A stretch of DNA of 64,000 nucleotides from Subtercola vilae (GTDB taxonomy: Bacteria > Actinomycetota > Actinomycetes > Actinomycetales > Microbacteriaceae), in the NCBI RefSeq assembly GCF_004923255.1, contig NZ_QYRT01000004.1, positions 108,392 through 172,391 of the forward strand. Direction: 5' to 3'. The notes beneath the pieces are model-generated. The model saw only the letters and a list, made by a program, of their open reading frames with translations. It was not told where the DNA came from and did not search any database. Shown one piece after another: positions 1 to 8,435 of this stretch (its first letter is position 1; every line of letters starts with the position of its first letter). The translations under genes were made by a program, and so were the position numbers.

Positions 1-699
1 CTGAAGGCCGAGGGCATCGACGTGGTCTCCGGCGGCGACCACTCCCCCGAACTGTGGGACGAAGGACACGAGGTCACACAATGGGCAGACCCGGCCCGCG
101 GCAGCTGTGTGAAAATGGTGACCCAGAACGGCGTGCTCACCGGCTTCGTCTCCGCAGGCATGCCCCGACTCGGCGCAGAGCTGACGCTGCTCTTTGAAAG
201 CAGCGGCGAGCTGCCGAGGGACAGGTCGTCGCTGCTGCAGCTGGACAGCACCGCGGGAGGCGAAGTATCCACGACCGATCCGTTCGCACCAGGCGCGACC
301 GTCTGTTGGTGCAATGGCGTCACCGCCTCCACCATCATGCACGCTGTCGCCGCAGGTCAGAACAGTGTCGACTTCGTGGGCAAGGCCACCCGCGCGGGTA
401 CCGGATGCGGGGGATGCAAAGGAAGAATTGCCGAGATCATTGCCCGTACGAGCGCCGAGATACCAACCAGCAGACTCGTTTCGAGCCTGGAAACGAACGA
501 AGACTGTTCTCTCGCCGAGTCGTCTGTGCCAACTTCTGCTGATGCTGAATCTCAGCAAGAAACCCCCGGCGATGAGCCATCTTTTACTTCCCCCCGTTAT
601 GAAAATGTCGATCACAAACACCCTACTTCCACCGACGTCACGGCATCATCAAACCGACCGACCCGGATGACGATTGTCGCTACATCCCAGCGGCGATAG
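1..699 (+). CDS. Nitrite-reductase-type NAD(P)H/FAD oxidoreductase with BFD [2Fe-2S] domain, C-terminal part
   Basis: The frame is open from the first base, so the N-terminal FAD/NAD(P)H domains lie outside the window. What remains is the end of the pyridine-nucleotide oxidoreductase fold followed by a BFD-like [2Fe-2S] domain. Its four ligands are visible as CWC (codons 102 and 104) and CGGC (codons 136 and 139), the CxC-x31-CxxC spacing of nitrite reductase large subunits and related NasB-type electron-transfer subunits. Such proteins pass electrons from NAD(P)H to assimilatory nitrite or nitrate reductase in the cytoplasm. About 90 residues after the last cysteine are polar, low in conservation and have no recognisable domain. 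The gene ends in TAG and is followed by genes on the other strand. Confidence 0.75.
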   Translation: MKAEGIDVVSGGDHSPELWDEGHEVTQWADPARGSCVKMVTQNGVLTGFVSAGMPRLGAELTLLFESSGELPRDRSSLLQLDSTAGGEVSTTDPFAPGATVCWCNGVTASTIMHAVAAGQNSVDFVGKATRAGTGCGGCKGRIAEIIARTSAEIPTSRLVSSLETNEDCSLAESSVPTSADAESQQETPGDEPSFTSPRYENVDHKHPTSTDVTASSNRPTRMTIVATSQRR

Positions 700-737
700 A
701 GTGCGGCTCGACCACATCATCGGAGCGGCGCCCGTGG

Positions 738-1061
738 TCAGTGAAACTGCGGGATGATCAGGTACAGGCTGTACAGCACCGCGGCGACACCGATCGCGAT
801 AAAGAGACAGCCGCCCACCGTCGCGGCCGCGGAACGTGTGCCGCGGCCGCTCGAGATCACAGCCCCATCATTGCCGGTGTCGTCGGGCGAGCCGGAGGCC
901 AGCAGTCGAAGTCCCACTGCGTAGAAAACCACGACGATGAGTGCCGCTGCGAAGGAGATGGCGAAGACGAGCACGAATGCTCCCCAGTCGATGCCGAGCC
1001 ACTGATCGGAGGCCGCAGCCGTCACTCGAGGGCTCGAAAAGAGTGTGTCAAGGATGCTCAT
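738..1061 (-). CDS. Small two-helix membrane protein, partner of the phosphate transporter
   Basis: A 107-residue protein with one hydrophobic segment at about residues 26-52 and a second at about 80-103, separated by a polar Gly/Ser/Asp-rich loop. I recognise no catalytic motif. It starts five bases after the stop of the upstream pit gene on the same strand, so the two are almost certainly co-transcribed. Similar small membrane proteins often follow pit genes in actinobacteria, which suggests an accessory or assembly role, but that is inferred from position only. Confidence 0.6.
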   Translation of the reverse strand: MSILDTLFSSPRVTAAASDQWLGIDWGAFVLVFAISFAAALIVVVFYAVGLRLLASGSPDDTGNDGAVISSGRGTRSAAATVGGCLFIAIGVAAVLYSLYLIIPQFH

Positions 1062-1066
1062 GGTCG

Positions 1067-2239
1067 TCAGGCCTTCTCTGCGGAGAGTTCAGGTTTGCCA
1101 GCGTTCTGGGTCGCGGCACGGTCGTTCTCGTCTACCTCGTTCACGTTGCCTTGGGTGACCGGGTGCCGACGAGCGAGAATGAAGAACCCGACTCCGAACA
1201 CCATCGCCACAACGGCGACGGCAATGAGCCCGATGGTGCTGGTAGACGCCGCCCAGGCCGCGAGCCCTCCGACGATGGCGGCGGCCGGGAGAGTGAACAC
1301 CCAGCCGAGCGCGATCCTGCCCACGATGCCCCAATGTACCGTGGCCAGTCTCTTGCCGAGCCCCGATCCGACAACGGCTCCGGAGGTGACCTGTGTCGTT
1401 GAGAGGGCGAAACCGAGGTGCGAGGAGATCAGGATGGTTGCGGCCGAACTCGTCTCTGCGGCGAAGCCCTGTGCGGGCTGAACATCGGTGATTCGCTTGC
1501 CGACGGTTCGCATGATGCGCCAACCACCAAGGTAGGTTCCGAGCGCGATCGCGAGTCCGCACGAACCGATCACCCAGAGCTGCGGACCGGTGTTGGAGTT
1601 TTGGTAGCCCGCCGCGATGAGGGTGAGAGTGATCACACCCATCGTCTTCTGAGCATCGTTGGTTCCGTGGGCGAGGGAGACCAAAGATGCGGACACGGTC
1701 TGGCCGTGACGAAAGCCCCGGTCAGAGCCTCGCGCTCTGGCCTGCCGGGTGAGGCGGTAGGCGGCGTAGGTGGCGACGAGCGCGACGAGGCCGGCGACGA
1801 ACGGCGAGAACAGCGCCGGGAGTACGACCTTCGAAAGCACGACTCCGAAGTCGACGGAGTTGACGCCTGCTCCGATGATCGCTGCCCCGATCAGCCCCCC
1901 GAACAGCGCGTGGGTAGAACTCGATGGCAGGCCCAGGTACCACGTGCCGAGGTTCCAGAGCACGGCACCGACAAGTCCGGCGAAGATCATCGTCGGGGTG
2001 ACCTGAATGCCGCCGTCACCCTCCTTGATGATTCCCTGCGAGATCGTCTTGGCTACCTCAGTGGAGATGAACGCTCCGACGAGGTTGAGTACGGCCGAGA
2101 TGAGAACGGCGACCTTGGGTTTCAGGGCTCCGGTCGCCACAGACGTTGCCATCGCGTTCGCGGTGTCGTGGAACCCGTTCGTGAAGTCGAAGACGAGCGC
2201 TATCGCAATGACCAGCGTGACGGTAATCAACACGTCCAT
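1067..2239 (-). CDS. pitA: PiT-family inorganic phosphate transporter
   Basis: Low-affinity inorganic phosphate (or metal-phosphate) symporter of the cytoplasmic membrane. The 390-residue length and about ten hydrophobic segments fit the family. Both halves of the duplicated PiT signature are visible: FDFTNGFHDTANAMA near residues 17-31 and AHGTNDAQKTMGVI near residue 190. The ATG at 2237-2239 is preceded by AGGAGG at an acceptable spacing, which supports this start. The C-terminal tail is polar and acidic. It forms an operon with the small membrane protein downstream. No PhoU-like gene is next to it; the small membrane protein takes the usual partner position. Confidence 0.93.
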   Translation of the reverse strand: MDVLITVTLVIAIALVFDFTNGFHDTANAMATSVATGALKPKVAVLISAVLNLVGAFISTEVAKTISQGIIKEGDGGIQVTPTMIFAGLVGAVLWNLGTWYLGLPSSSTHALFGGLIGAAIIGAGVNSVDFGVVLSKVVLPALFSPFVAGLVALVATYAAYRLTRQARARGSDRGFRHGQTVSASLVSLAHGTNDAQKTMGVITLTLIAAGYQNSNTGPQLWVIGSCGLAIALGTYLGGWRIMRTVGKRITDVQPAQGFAAETSSAATILISSHLGFALSTTQVTSGAVVGSGLGKRLATVHWGIVGRIALGWVFTLPAAAIVGGLAAWAASTSTIGLIAVAVVAMVFGVGFFILARRHPVTQGNVNEVDENDRAATQNAGKPELSAEKA

Positions 2240-2438
2240 GGGGGTGCCCTCCTGTCGTTGTGGAGGAGCGCGCGTCGCACGGCACGGTGACGGCGCACGC
2301 TCTCTCAGACGCAGACGCTAGGAGCGGTGTCTTAACGCCGGGTGAACGAGCCCAGGGGGTTGACAGCTCCGTCGAGCGTGCGTTGTCGTCTCAACCGGTA
2401 CCACCGCCGTGCTCTCCTCCGCATCGGGGGGCACCGCT

Positions 2439-3239
2439 TCACGCCGACGAGTGCCCTCGAGCCGCAGAGTGAGCGATCTCGAGCGGCCCGGCCTCCGGTC
2501 GCAGGATGACCTTGGCCAGGTAGAGCGGCCGGGAGCCCACGTGAACCGTCAGCGTCACGATCAGAACAGGCGAGGTGGGCCGGATCTTCAGCAGCTTCGC
2601 GCGAACCACTCCGGGCGTGCCCACACTCAGTTCTGAGCGGCCTGTGCCGAAGGCCGGCCCGAGCTCAGCTGTCAACGCGCCCAAGCACGTGGCCGCCGGG
2701 TCGATGTCTTCGACGATCCGCTGCACCCGTGTGCCGAAAGCGTGCAGGTTCTCCCCCGCCGGGAGGTGTTCCTGAACCAGCGCGAGGGTATCGCCGTTGC
2801 TCGAGAGCACAGATTCGATGAACAGGCTCGGTGACGCCGAGGTTATGCCGAGGCCTTCGGCGATGAACAGCGCCGACTCCTGCTGCAGCGTCACCTCGGT
2901 GCGGCTGACAGAGAGATCGTGAAACCGGTCCGAGAGAATCTGCTCCATCGGGCGCAGGCGCTCAAAGCCCACGGCTGGCTGGGAGGCGGAGACGACCCGG
3001 CCGATTCCTCGGCGTGAGCGGAGGAGCCCGTCCTCCTCGAGCAACAACAGTGCTTCGCGCACGACGGTACGGCTGACCGCCATCGCCTCGCCCAGCTCGC
3101 TCTCGCTGGGGAGCAACGAGTGCGGCGACAGAGCACCGACACGAATGGCACCCGCGATCCGGTCGTAGACCTCCACCCGTAGCGGCACTCCCGGTCGTGG
3201 AGTGATGGGGCCGTGCAGAACTGTCACGAAGACATCCAA
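2439..3239 (-). CDS. GntR/HutC-type transcriptional regulator with UTRA domain
   Basis: A 266-residue regulator with an N-terminal GntR winged helix-turn-helix at about residues 20-85 (LLPSESELGEAMAVSRTVVR followed by the EEDGLL wing) and a C-terminal effector domain of UTRA type. The first frame codon is a TTG at 3239; a GTG four codons later (3227) has GGA about six bases upstream and may be the real start. It is divergent from the MFS gene beginning at 3267, with only 27 bases or so between, so it probably regulates itself and that transporter. The effector cannot be read from the sequence. Confidence 0.85.
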   Translation of the reverse strand: MDVFVTVLHGPITPRPGVPLRVEVYDRIAGAIRVGALSPHSLLPSESELGEAMAVSRTVVREALLLLEEDGLLRSRRGIGRVVSASQPAVGFERLRPMEQILSDRFHDLSVSRTEVTLQQESALFIAEGLGITSASPSLFIESVLSSNGDTLALVQEHLPAGENLHAFGTRVQRIVEDIDPAATCLGALTAELGPAFGTGRSELSVGTPGVVRAKLLKIRPTSPVLIVTLTVHVGSRPLYLAKVILRPEAGPLEIAHSAARGHSSA

Positions 3240-3245
3240 TCACAC

Positions 3246-3270
3246 TCATATGTCAGACTGACCTGTATGA
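3246..3270. promoter_or_regulatory. Imperfect inverted repeat between divergent gntR and MFS genes
   Basis: TCATATGTCAG (3246-3256) faces CTGACCTGTATGA (3258-3270). The arms match if two bases are inserted in the right arm. It overlaps the MFS start codon and the gntR 5' end, which is where an operator for the GntR protein would be expected. The binding assignment is inference. Confidence 0.4.
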
Positions 3271-4475
3271 CAAGCTCGTCTTACCCGTTGGTTTCCGTGC
3301 TTCGCACCCGGCATACCGGGTATCTGCTGCTCACCTCCCTCGTCGGGAGACTCCCCGGCGCGATGGCCGCTCTCGCGATCGTGCAGCTTGCGCGTTCGAC
3401 CAGCGGCGATTTCGCCTTTGCCGGGCTGATCACGGCGGTCTACATCGTGGCGGGCGCCGCGGGGCAGCCGATTCTCGGCAGGCTCATCGACCGGCTCGGC
3501 CAGGTCGCTATTCTCGCCGTCAGCGGCATCCTGAGCTTTCTCGCGTTCACCGGGATGGCGTTGACTCTCGAGCCGGCGCCGGGTGCGGCGGTTGCGCTTG
3601 CGGCAGCCGCGGGACTCTTCACACCTCCGCTCGAACCGGCGCTTCGTTCACTGTGGCCGCGTCTGGTGAGCCCCGGCGCCCCATTGAAAGCGGCCTTCAG
3701 CTTGGATGCTGGCGCTCAAGAGATCATCTTCATCGTCGGCCCTCTGCTGACCGTCGCCGGCATCGCCGTGTTCGGTGCAGTCGGCAACCTGCTGTTTGCG
3801 GGCGCGCTCGGTCTGATCGGCGCACTCGCCTTCATCGTCAACCCCGCCCCGCGAGCTGCCTCGAGAAAGCGACACAGCGATGTCGGCTCACCCGGCGGCG
3901 CTCGGTCGCCCATTCTCATGCCCGCCGTCATGCGAGTCGCCGCATTCACATTCGGCATCGGTGTTCCCGTCGGGGCCCTCACTATCGTTGCGACCGCCTC
4001 AGAGGCGGCTCGGGCCGACCCCGGGCTGGCAGGGTGGATTCTTGCCGTGAACGCCGTCGGTGCTCTGATCGGCGCAACCGTTGTCGGCATCCGGCCCCTC
4101 GGCTCCACACCAGAGCGCCTGCTCGCCCTCTGCGGCGTGCTTCTCGCTGTCGGATATCTGCCACTCGCCATCACCTCTCTTCCGACCTGGGCGTACGTCG
4201 TCGCGGCGGGCATCGCCGGGCTGATGCTTCCTCCGACGCTCGGTCAGGTCTTCGAGCGCATCTCGCAGTTGAGCCCGGCCGCTGTTCTCACCGAGGCGAA
4301 CGGCTGGGTCGTCAGCGCCATGACGCTCGGAGTCGGCGCTGGCACGCTCGTGGCAGGCGTCATCGTCGGCGCGTCGGGAACAGCGGTGGTGGTCTGGATC
4401 GTTCTCGGGGCCTCCACGCTCACGGCGCTGCTGTCGCTGATCGCCCTGCCGAGCAGGCCACTCCCAGCCCGCTGA
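3267..4475 (+). CDS. MFS transporter
   Basis: A 402-residue, strongly hydrophobic protein with roughly twelve transmembrane segments and the loop GRLIDRLGQV near residue 75, which matches the MFS loop 2-3 motif (GxLxDRxG). The fold is typical of small-molecule efflux or uptake permeases; the substrate is not identifiable. The ATG at 3267 gives the expected short N-terminal tail; an upstream in-frame codon at 3213 would run through the gntR 5' end. It is divergent from the GntR gene, which probably controls it. Confidence 0.85.
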   Translation: MTSSSYPLVSVLRTRHTGYLLLTSLVGRLPGAMAALAIVQLARSTSGDFAFAGLITAVYIVAGAAGQPILGRLIDRLGQVAILAVSGILSFLAFTGMALTLEPAPGAAVALAAAAGLFTPPLEPALRSLWPRLVSPGAPLKAAFSLDAGAQEIIFIVGPLLTVAGIAVFGAVGNLLFAGALGLIGALAFIVNPAPRAASRKRHSDVGSPGGARSPILMPAVMRVAAFTFGIGVPVGALTIVATASEAARADPGLAGWILAVNAVGALIGATVVGIRPLGSTPERLLALCGVLLAVGYLPLAITSLPTWAYVVAAGIAGLMLPPTLGQVFERISQLSPAAVLTEANGWVVSAMTLGVGAGTLVAGVIVGASGTAVVVWIVLGASTLTALLSLIALPSRPLPAR

Positions 4476-4520
4476 CGTCGCGGGTAGGACAGTCGGATTT
4501 CACAACCAGCCATCACTGCA

Positions 4521-4541
4521 TTGTGTGCATATAATACAAAC
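4521..4541 (+). promoter_or_regulatory. Consensus -10 box with overlapping inverted repeat, leaderless start
   Basis: A perfect TATAAT lies at 4530-4535 and the ATG of the short GntR gene begins at 4542, seven bases downstream, so the transcript should start at or next to the A of ATG. TTGTGT (4521-4526) and ATACAA (4534-4539) form an inverted repeat (5 of 6) that brackets the -10 box, a good candidate for autorepression by the GntR protein. Confidence 0.55.
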
Positions 4542-4892
4542 ATGCTTATTCGATTGAGAGAAGGGTCATCGGCATCGTTTGCCGAGCAGGTTGCGTCTCA
4601 AATTCGGCAGGGTGTGGCACGCGGTGAGATCAGAGTCGGTGAAAAGCTCCCGTCTGCGCGCGAACTCGCGGCGTCGTTGAACGTGAACATGCACACCGTG
4701 CTTCGCGCGTACGACTCCCTTCGGGAGGCGGGCGTGATCGAGCTCGGTCGCGGCCGCGGGGCGACAGTCGTCAGCGGCGACGCACCGGGCATCAGAAGCG
4801 TTCTCGACTCAGCGGCAGCCATCGTTGCAGATGCCGCTGCCGCGGGTATCACTGCCCGCGAGCTGTCTTGGCTGATCAAAGGAATGGCATGA
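4542..4892 (+). CDS. Short GntR-family regulator (YtrA type)
   Basis: A 116-residue protein made of one GntR winged helix (residues about 5-75, with GEKLPSARELAASLNVNMHT and the RGRGA wing) and a short C-terminal helical tail, as in the YtrA subfamily, which has no large effector domain. YtrA-type regulators usually control an adjacent membrane protein or ABC transporter. Here the stop overlaps the next gene's start (ATGA at 4889-4892). The ATG at 4542 was chosen because it sits exactly downstream of a consensus -10 box; the TTG at 4521 lies inside the promoter. Confidence 0.85.
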   Translation: MLIRLREGSSASFAEQVASQIRQGVARGEIRVGEKLPSARELAASLNVNMHTVLRAYDSLREAGVIELGRGRGATVVSGDAPGIRSVLDSAAAIVADAAAAGITARELSWLIKGMA

Positions 4893-5866
4893 CCGCGACG
4901 CCCGCCAGAAACTCGATGCCGCTCCTGAGGCGGTCAGCCGCAAGTGCTGTCGCGTGCCTGCCGATTGCCGCACTCCTCGTCACAGGCTTGCTGCTTCAGC
5001 CGGTTTTGGGTTCGGAGATGGCGATTCATTGGTCTGGCGACGCCTCTGCGCCCGATGGGCTCTCTGCCACCTGGGAATTGTTCTGGGCATTCGCGGGCAT
5101 CACCCTGGCTCTCACGCTTGGCACGATCGCGCTGATCATGGCGGGCCCACACTTCCGTTCCGGCCGGTTATCGGCCATGATCACGTCGCTCACTGGCGGG
5201 ATTCTGGCGACGGCATGGATCGCCTCGGCGTGGGCGACCGTCGATGCACCAGCCCCAGCCGAGGCTAGTCTGGGCGCGCGACCCATCATTTTGGCCGCCG
5301 CTGCTGTCGTCGCGGCTCTCGTCTTCCTCCTGACACCCCCGGGGGCCTCTCGTGCGATCGAGGGCGAGTCAGAAACTGACGCGCTCGAATTAGCGCCCGG
5401 GGAACGCGTGGCGTGGTCCACACGAATCAGTAGCCCTCTCTTCACGATCATCGCGGTAGCCCTGGTCGCGCTTGCCTCGCTCTGCGCGATCGTGGGCGCG
5501 ACATCGAACACAGGCGGGATGCTCGTCGGAGTCGTCACGTTCGGCATAGCCGCACTCTCCACGCTCGCCCTCACACCGGTGCAGCTGACCGTAGATCACC
5601 GAGGCATTCGCCTCACTTCCGTCATTCTCCGCATCCCTCTTGTCAGGGTAGGCCTGGCCAGCATCGAGAACGTCACCACAGACACCATCGAACCGGGGCA
5701 ATGGGGCGGCTGGGGGTACCGGATCTCCGGCAGTGGGCGGGCCTATATCACCCGACGAGGACCGGGCATTATCATCTATCGGCACAACGCGTCACCGATC
5801 GCCATCACCGTTCCCGACCCTCAGCAGGCGGCCGCGACGGCAAACGCGCTCACCCCGACTGCATAA
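4889..5866 (+). CDS. DUF1648-like membrane protein with C-terminal soluble domain
   Basis: A 325-residue membrane protein. The first hydrophobic helix and the following loop containing AIHWSGDASAPDG resemble DUF1648 proteins, which often accompany YtrA-like regulators. Further hydrophobic segments lie near residues 60-85, 95-115, 130-150, 180-200 and 210-230. The last 90 residues (from about VDHRGIRLTSV) are soluble, rich in beta strands and Gly/Trp, and could be a PH-like domain. The ATG overlaps the regulator's stop and has AAAGGA upstream. Function unknown; co-expression with the GntR suggests a cell-envelope stress or export role. Confidence 0.7.
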   Translation: MTATPARNSMPLLRRSAASAVACLPIAALLVTGLLLQPVLGSEMAIHWSGDASAPDGLSATWELFWAFAGITLALTLGTIALIMAGPHFRSGRLSAMITSLTGGILATAWIASAWATVDAPAPAEASLGARPIILAAAAVVAALVFLLTPPGASRAIEGESETDALELAPGERVAWSTRISSPLFTIIAVALVALASLCAIVGATSNTGGMLVGVVTFGIAALSTLALTPVQLTVDHRGIRLTSVILRIPLVRVGLASIENVTTDTIEPGQWGGWGYRISGSGRAYITRRGPGIIIYRHNASPIAITVPDPQQAAATANALTPTA

Positions 5867-5904
5867 CGCGCACTCTGAATCAGTCGCGAGCGTTGAGGCT
5901 CGCC

Positions 5905-6933
5905 TCAGAGGGTCCAGGAGCCCGTCGACTCGCGCGGCACGACCCGCACAGAACCGAGCCGCACGCCACGAGCTGACGTTCCACCAATCGCACGAACGAG
6001 TTGCTGCGCCGCCGACCGCCCGAGTTGCTGAAGGTTCATCTCGACACTGGTCAACGGCGGCCGGGCTTCTTCGGCCAGCACGTCCCAATTATCGAAGCCC
6101 ATCACCGCGACATCGTCGGGCACTGACAGCGCGCTCTCCCGCAATTGGTCGAGAGCGCCGCGGGCGAGCTGGTCGCTACCGCAGAGCAGCGCGTCGAATC
6201 GTTCACCGGATTCGACGAGAGACTCGGTGCACCGACGCCCCCACCGTTCGCCCCACGGGCCGAACAGCCCGGTGCCGCCGACGAGCGACAGGCCTTCTTC
6301 GCGCATCCGTTCGGCGGCGCCGGCGACCCGATCGCGGGCGGCCGTGTACGACGGGTCGCCGTTGATGAAAGCGATTCGGCGGCGCCCTCGCGAGAGGAGG
6401 TGCTCGACAGCCTGCCGGCCGGCATCGTGATTGTCGGGCGTGAACGAGAGATCTTCGGGGTCTTCAGAGGGGGCGTAGACGTAGACGACGGGTATCGACA
6501 ATCCGGCGGTGATGGATGGCCGGGGGTTCGTGGTTCGACCGACGACCAGTAACCCGTCGACCCGTTTCGCCAGCAGCATGTTGAGTTGGTGGTTCTCACG
6601 AATGGAGTCGCTGCGGGCATCCGCCAGCAAGACGGAGGTCGACCCGGCTCCGAATGCATCTTCGGCACCGAGCAAGACCGGCAGAACGAAACGATTGTCG
6701 AGGTCTTGTGTGAGCATGCCGATGGTGCCGGTGGTGGCTGAGTTGAGGGCTTTGGCGAAGGGGTTCGGGGTGAACGAGAGCGCGGCCGCGGCGTCGAGCA
6801 CCTTCTGCCTGGTCTCGGCTCGCACCTGGCTGACACCGTTGATCGCCTTCGATGCCGTGGCCAACGAGACGCCGGCGAGCTCGGCGACATCGGTCAGCGT
6901 CGTCGCGCCTTTTCCCCGCTTGCGAGCGTCCAT
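5905..6933 (-). CDS. LacI-family repressor of the sugar operon
   Basis: A 342-residue LacI/PurR-type regulator. The helix-turn-helix is at residues 12-31 (TLTDVAELAGVSLATASKAI), followed by the hinge and a periplasmic-binding-protein-like ligand domain with the usual DNHDAGRQAVEHL and MGFDNWD segments. It is divergent from the ABC importer/glycosidase operon, whose promoter carries a perfect 18-bp palindrome at the expected start site, so it most probably represses that operon until a sugar binds. The ligand is not known, but the neighbouring enzymes point to an oligosaccharide containing arabinofuranose and/or xylose. Confidence 0.9.
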   Translation of the reverse strand: MDARKRGKGATTLTDVAELAGVSLATASKAINGVSQVRAETRQKVLDAAAALSFTPNPFAKALNSATTGTIGMLTQDLDNRFVLPVLLGAEDAFGAGSTSVLLADARSDSIRENHQLNMLLAKRVDGLLVVGRTTNPRPSITAGLSIPVVYVYAPSEDPEDLSFTPDNHDAGRQAVEHLLSRGRRRIAFINGDPSYTAARDRVAGAAERMREEGLSLVGGTGLFGPWGERWGRRCTESLVESGERFDALLCGSDQLARGALDQLRESALSVPDDVAVMGFDNWDVLAEEARPPLTSVEMNLQQLGRSAAQQLVRAIGGTSARGVRLGSVRVVPRESTGSWTL

Positions 6934-7001
6934 CGCCTACCCACCTGATTCTTCCGAAAGCCTAGGTAGATTGTTACACGCACTGTGTCTCGACTTTGCG
7001 C

Positions 7002-7052
7002 TTGACGTGCCGGAATCTGGCCCTTAGGGTAATGACCGAAAGTACTTTCGGT
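7002..7052 (+). promoter_or_regulatory. Sugar-operon promoter with perfect LacI-type operator
   Basis: TTGACG (7002-7007), a 17-base spacer and TAGGGT (7025-7030) form a plausible promoter. The predicted start near 7037 falls inside ACCGAAAGTACTTTCGGT (7035-7052), a perfect 18-bp palindrome. TTTCGGT occurs again at 7055-7061 as a half-site. This is the classical repressor-over-start-site layout for the divergent LacI gene. Confidence 0.75.
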
Positions 7053-7110
7053 GTTTTCGGTATTGGTTACCTGCACCAGTAAGACCACGTCACATTCAGA
7101 GAGGAATATC

Positions 7111-8373
7111 GTGATCAGTTCACTCAAGAGGGCGCGCCTTGTCGGGGCCGCCGTTCTCGCCGTCACCGCCGTAGCGGGTCTGGCGGCCTGCTCATCCGGC
7201 GGCACCGCGACAGGCACGTCATCAAGTGCCGCGGGCGGCACCTACACATTCTGGGATCCGTACCCCCAGTTCGATGCGACCTCCGACTGGTCGAAGCTCG
7301 TCACCAAGTGCGGCACCGATGCCGGTGTCACCATGGAGCGCACCGGGTACGACACGTCTGATCTGACCAGCAAAGCTCTTCTCGCCGGCCAGCAGGGCAA
7401 CTCCCCCGACGTACTGCTCATCGACAACCCCGTCGTTTCGACACTGGCCACCGCGGGCATCCTGAGCACCACCAAAGACCTCGGGCTCGACACGAGCAAC
7501 TTCGCCGCGAACATCCTCGCTGCCGGGCAGAGCAACGGCGACACCTTCGGCGTACCCATTGGAGCGAACACGCTCGCCCTTTACTACAACAAGAGCATTC
7601 TCTCTGCGGCCGGCGTAGACATCGCTAGTGTCACGAACTGGGATTCGCTGAACGCAGCGCTCGCCAAGGTCAAGGCCACCGGCAAGCAGGGCATCACCTT
7701 CGCCGGCATCGGCACCGAAGAGGGTAGCTTTCAGTTTCTGCCCTGGTTCTGGGGGTCGGGAGCGAAACTCACCGATCTGAGTTCGACTCAGGCCGTCGCG
7801 GCTGCCACGCTGTGGACGAACTGGGTGAAAGAGGGCTACGCGCCGAACTCGGTGATCAACAACACGCAGACCACGAGCTGGCAGGAGTTCTTGGCCGGTA
7901 ACACCGCGTTCAGCGAGAACGGCACCTGGCAGCTCGCCGGGGCCGACAAGTCGGGGCTGAGCTACGGTGTCATTCCGATTCCCGCACAGACCGGTGGATC
8001 GGCGGCTGCACCGACCGGCGGCGAATTCGTCACCGCACCGGTGCAGAAAGATTCGTCGCGCTATGCCACCACCGAGAAGATCATCTCGTGCCTGACCAGT
8101 GACGCGAACCTGCTCACGACCGACACCACCCTGTCGTACGTCGCACCCATCGCCACGGTTCAGAAGCAGCAGGTCGCCGCGAACCCCGAACTCGCTCCGT
8201 GGGTCGCTGCCGTCGCTGCCGCAAAGGGCCGCACGAGTGACAACCTGGGCACGAAATACCCGCTCATCTCGCAGCAGATGTGGGGCGGCTTTCAGAACGC
8301 GATGTCGGGCAGCCAATCGCCGACTGACGCAATGAAGGCGGCACAGACGGCGGCCGCCTCGGCGACCCAGTAA
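7111..8373 (+). CDS. Sugar ABC transporter substrate-binding lipoprotein
   Basis: A 420-residue extracellular solute-binding protein of the MalE/UgpB type that delivers a sugar to the two permeases downstream. The GTG at 7111 is preceded by AGAGAGGA at 7098-7105 and gives a classical lipoprotein signal: basic SLKRAR, a hydrophobic stretch and LAAC with the lipid-modified Cys27. The mature part shows the binding-protein fold segments (GVPIGANTLALYYNKSI, WQEFLAGNTAF). It is first in an importer-glycosidase operon. No ATPase is encoded here, so a shared MsmK/MsiK-type ATPase is expected elsewhere in the genome. Confidence 0.92.
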   Translation: MISSLKRARLVGAAVLAVTAVAGLAACSSGGTATGTSSSAAGGTYTFWDPYPQFDATSDWSKLVTKCGTDAGVTMERTGYDTSDLTSKALLAGQQGNSPDVLLIDNPVVSTLATAGILSTTKDLGLDTSNFAANILAAGQSNGDTFGVPIGANTLALYYNKSILSAAGVDIASVTNWDSLNAALAKVKATGKQGITFAGIGTEEGSFQFLPWFWGSGAKLTDLSSTQAVAAATLWTNWVKEGYAPNSVINNTQTTSWQEFLAGNTAFSENGTWQLAGADKSGLSYGVIPIPAQTGGSAAAPTGGEFVTAPVQKDSSRYATTEKIISCLTSDANLLTTDTTLSYVAPIATVQKQQVAANPELAPWVAAVAAAKGRTSDNLGTKYPLISQQMWGGFQNAMSGSQSPTDAMKAAQTAAASATQ

Positions 8374-8435
8374 CGACTGATTCGGTCATTGGCACACCCC
8401 GCAGTACGCAGCAGACGACGAGCTAGGAAACCGTT

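Noticed and set aside
741..1481. Long plus-strand open frame opposite the pit operon
   Set aside because: It is antisense to two well-supported genes, has no domain or ribosome-binding site, and its composition is that of a high-GC shadow frame.
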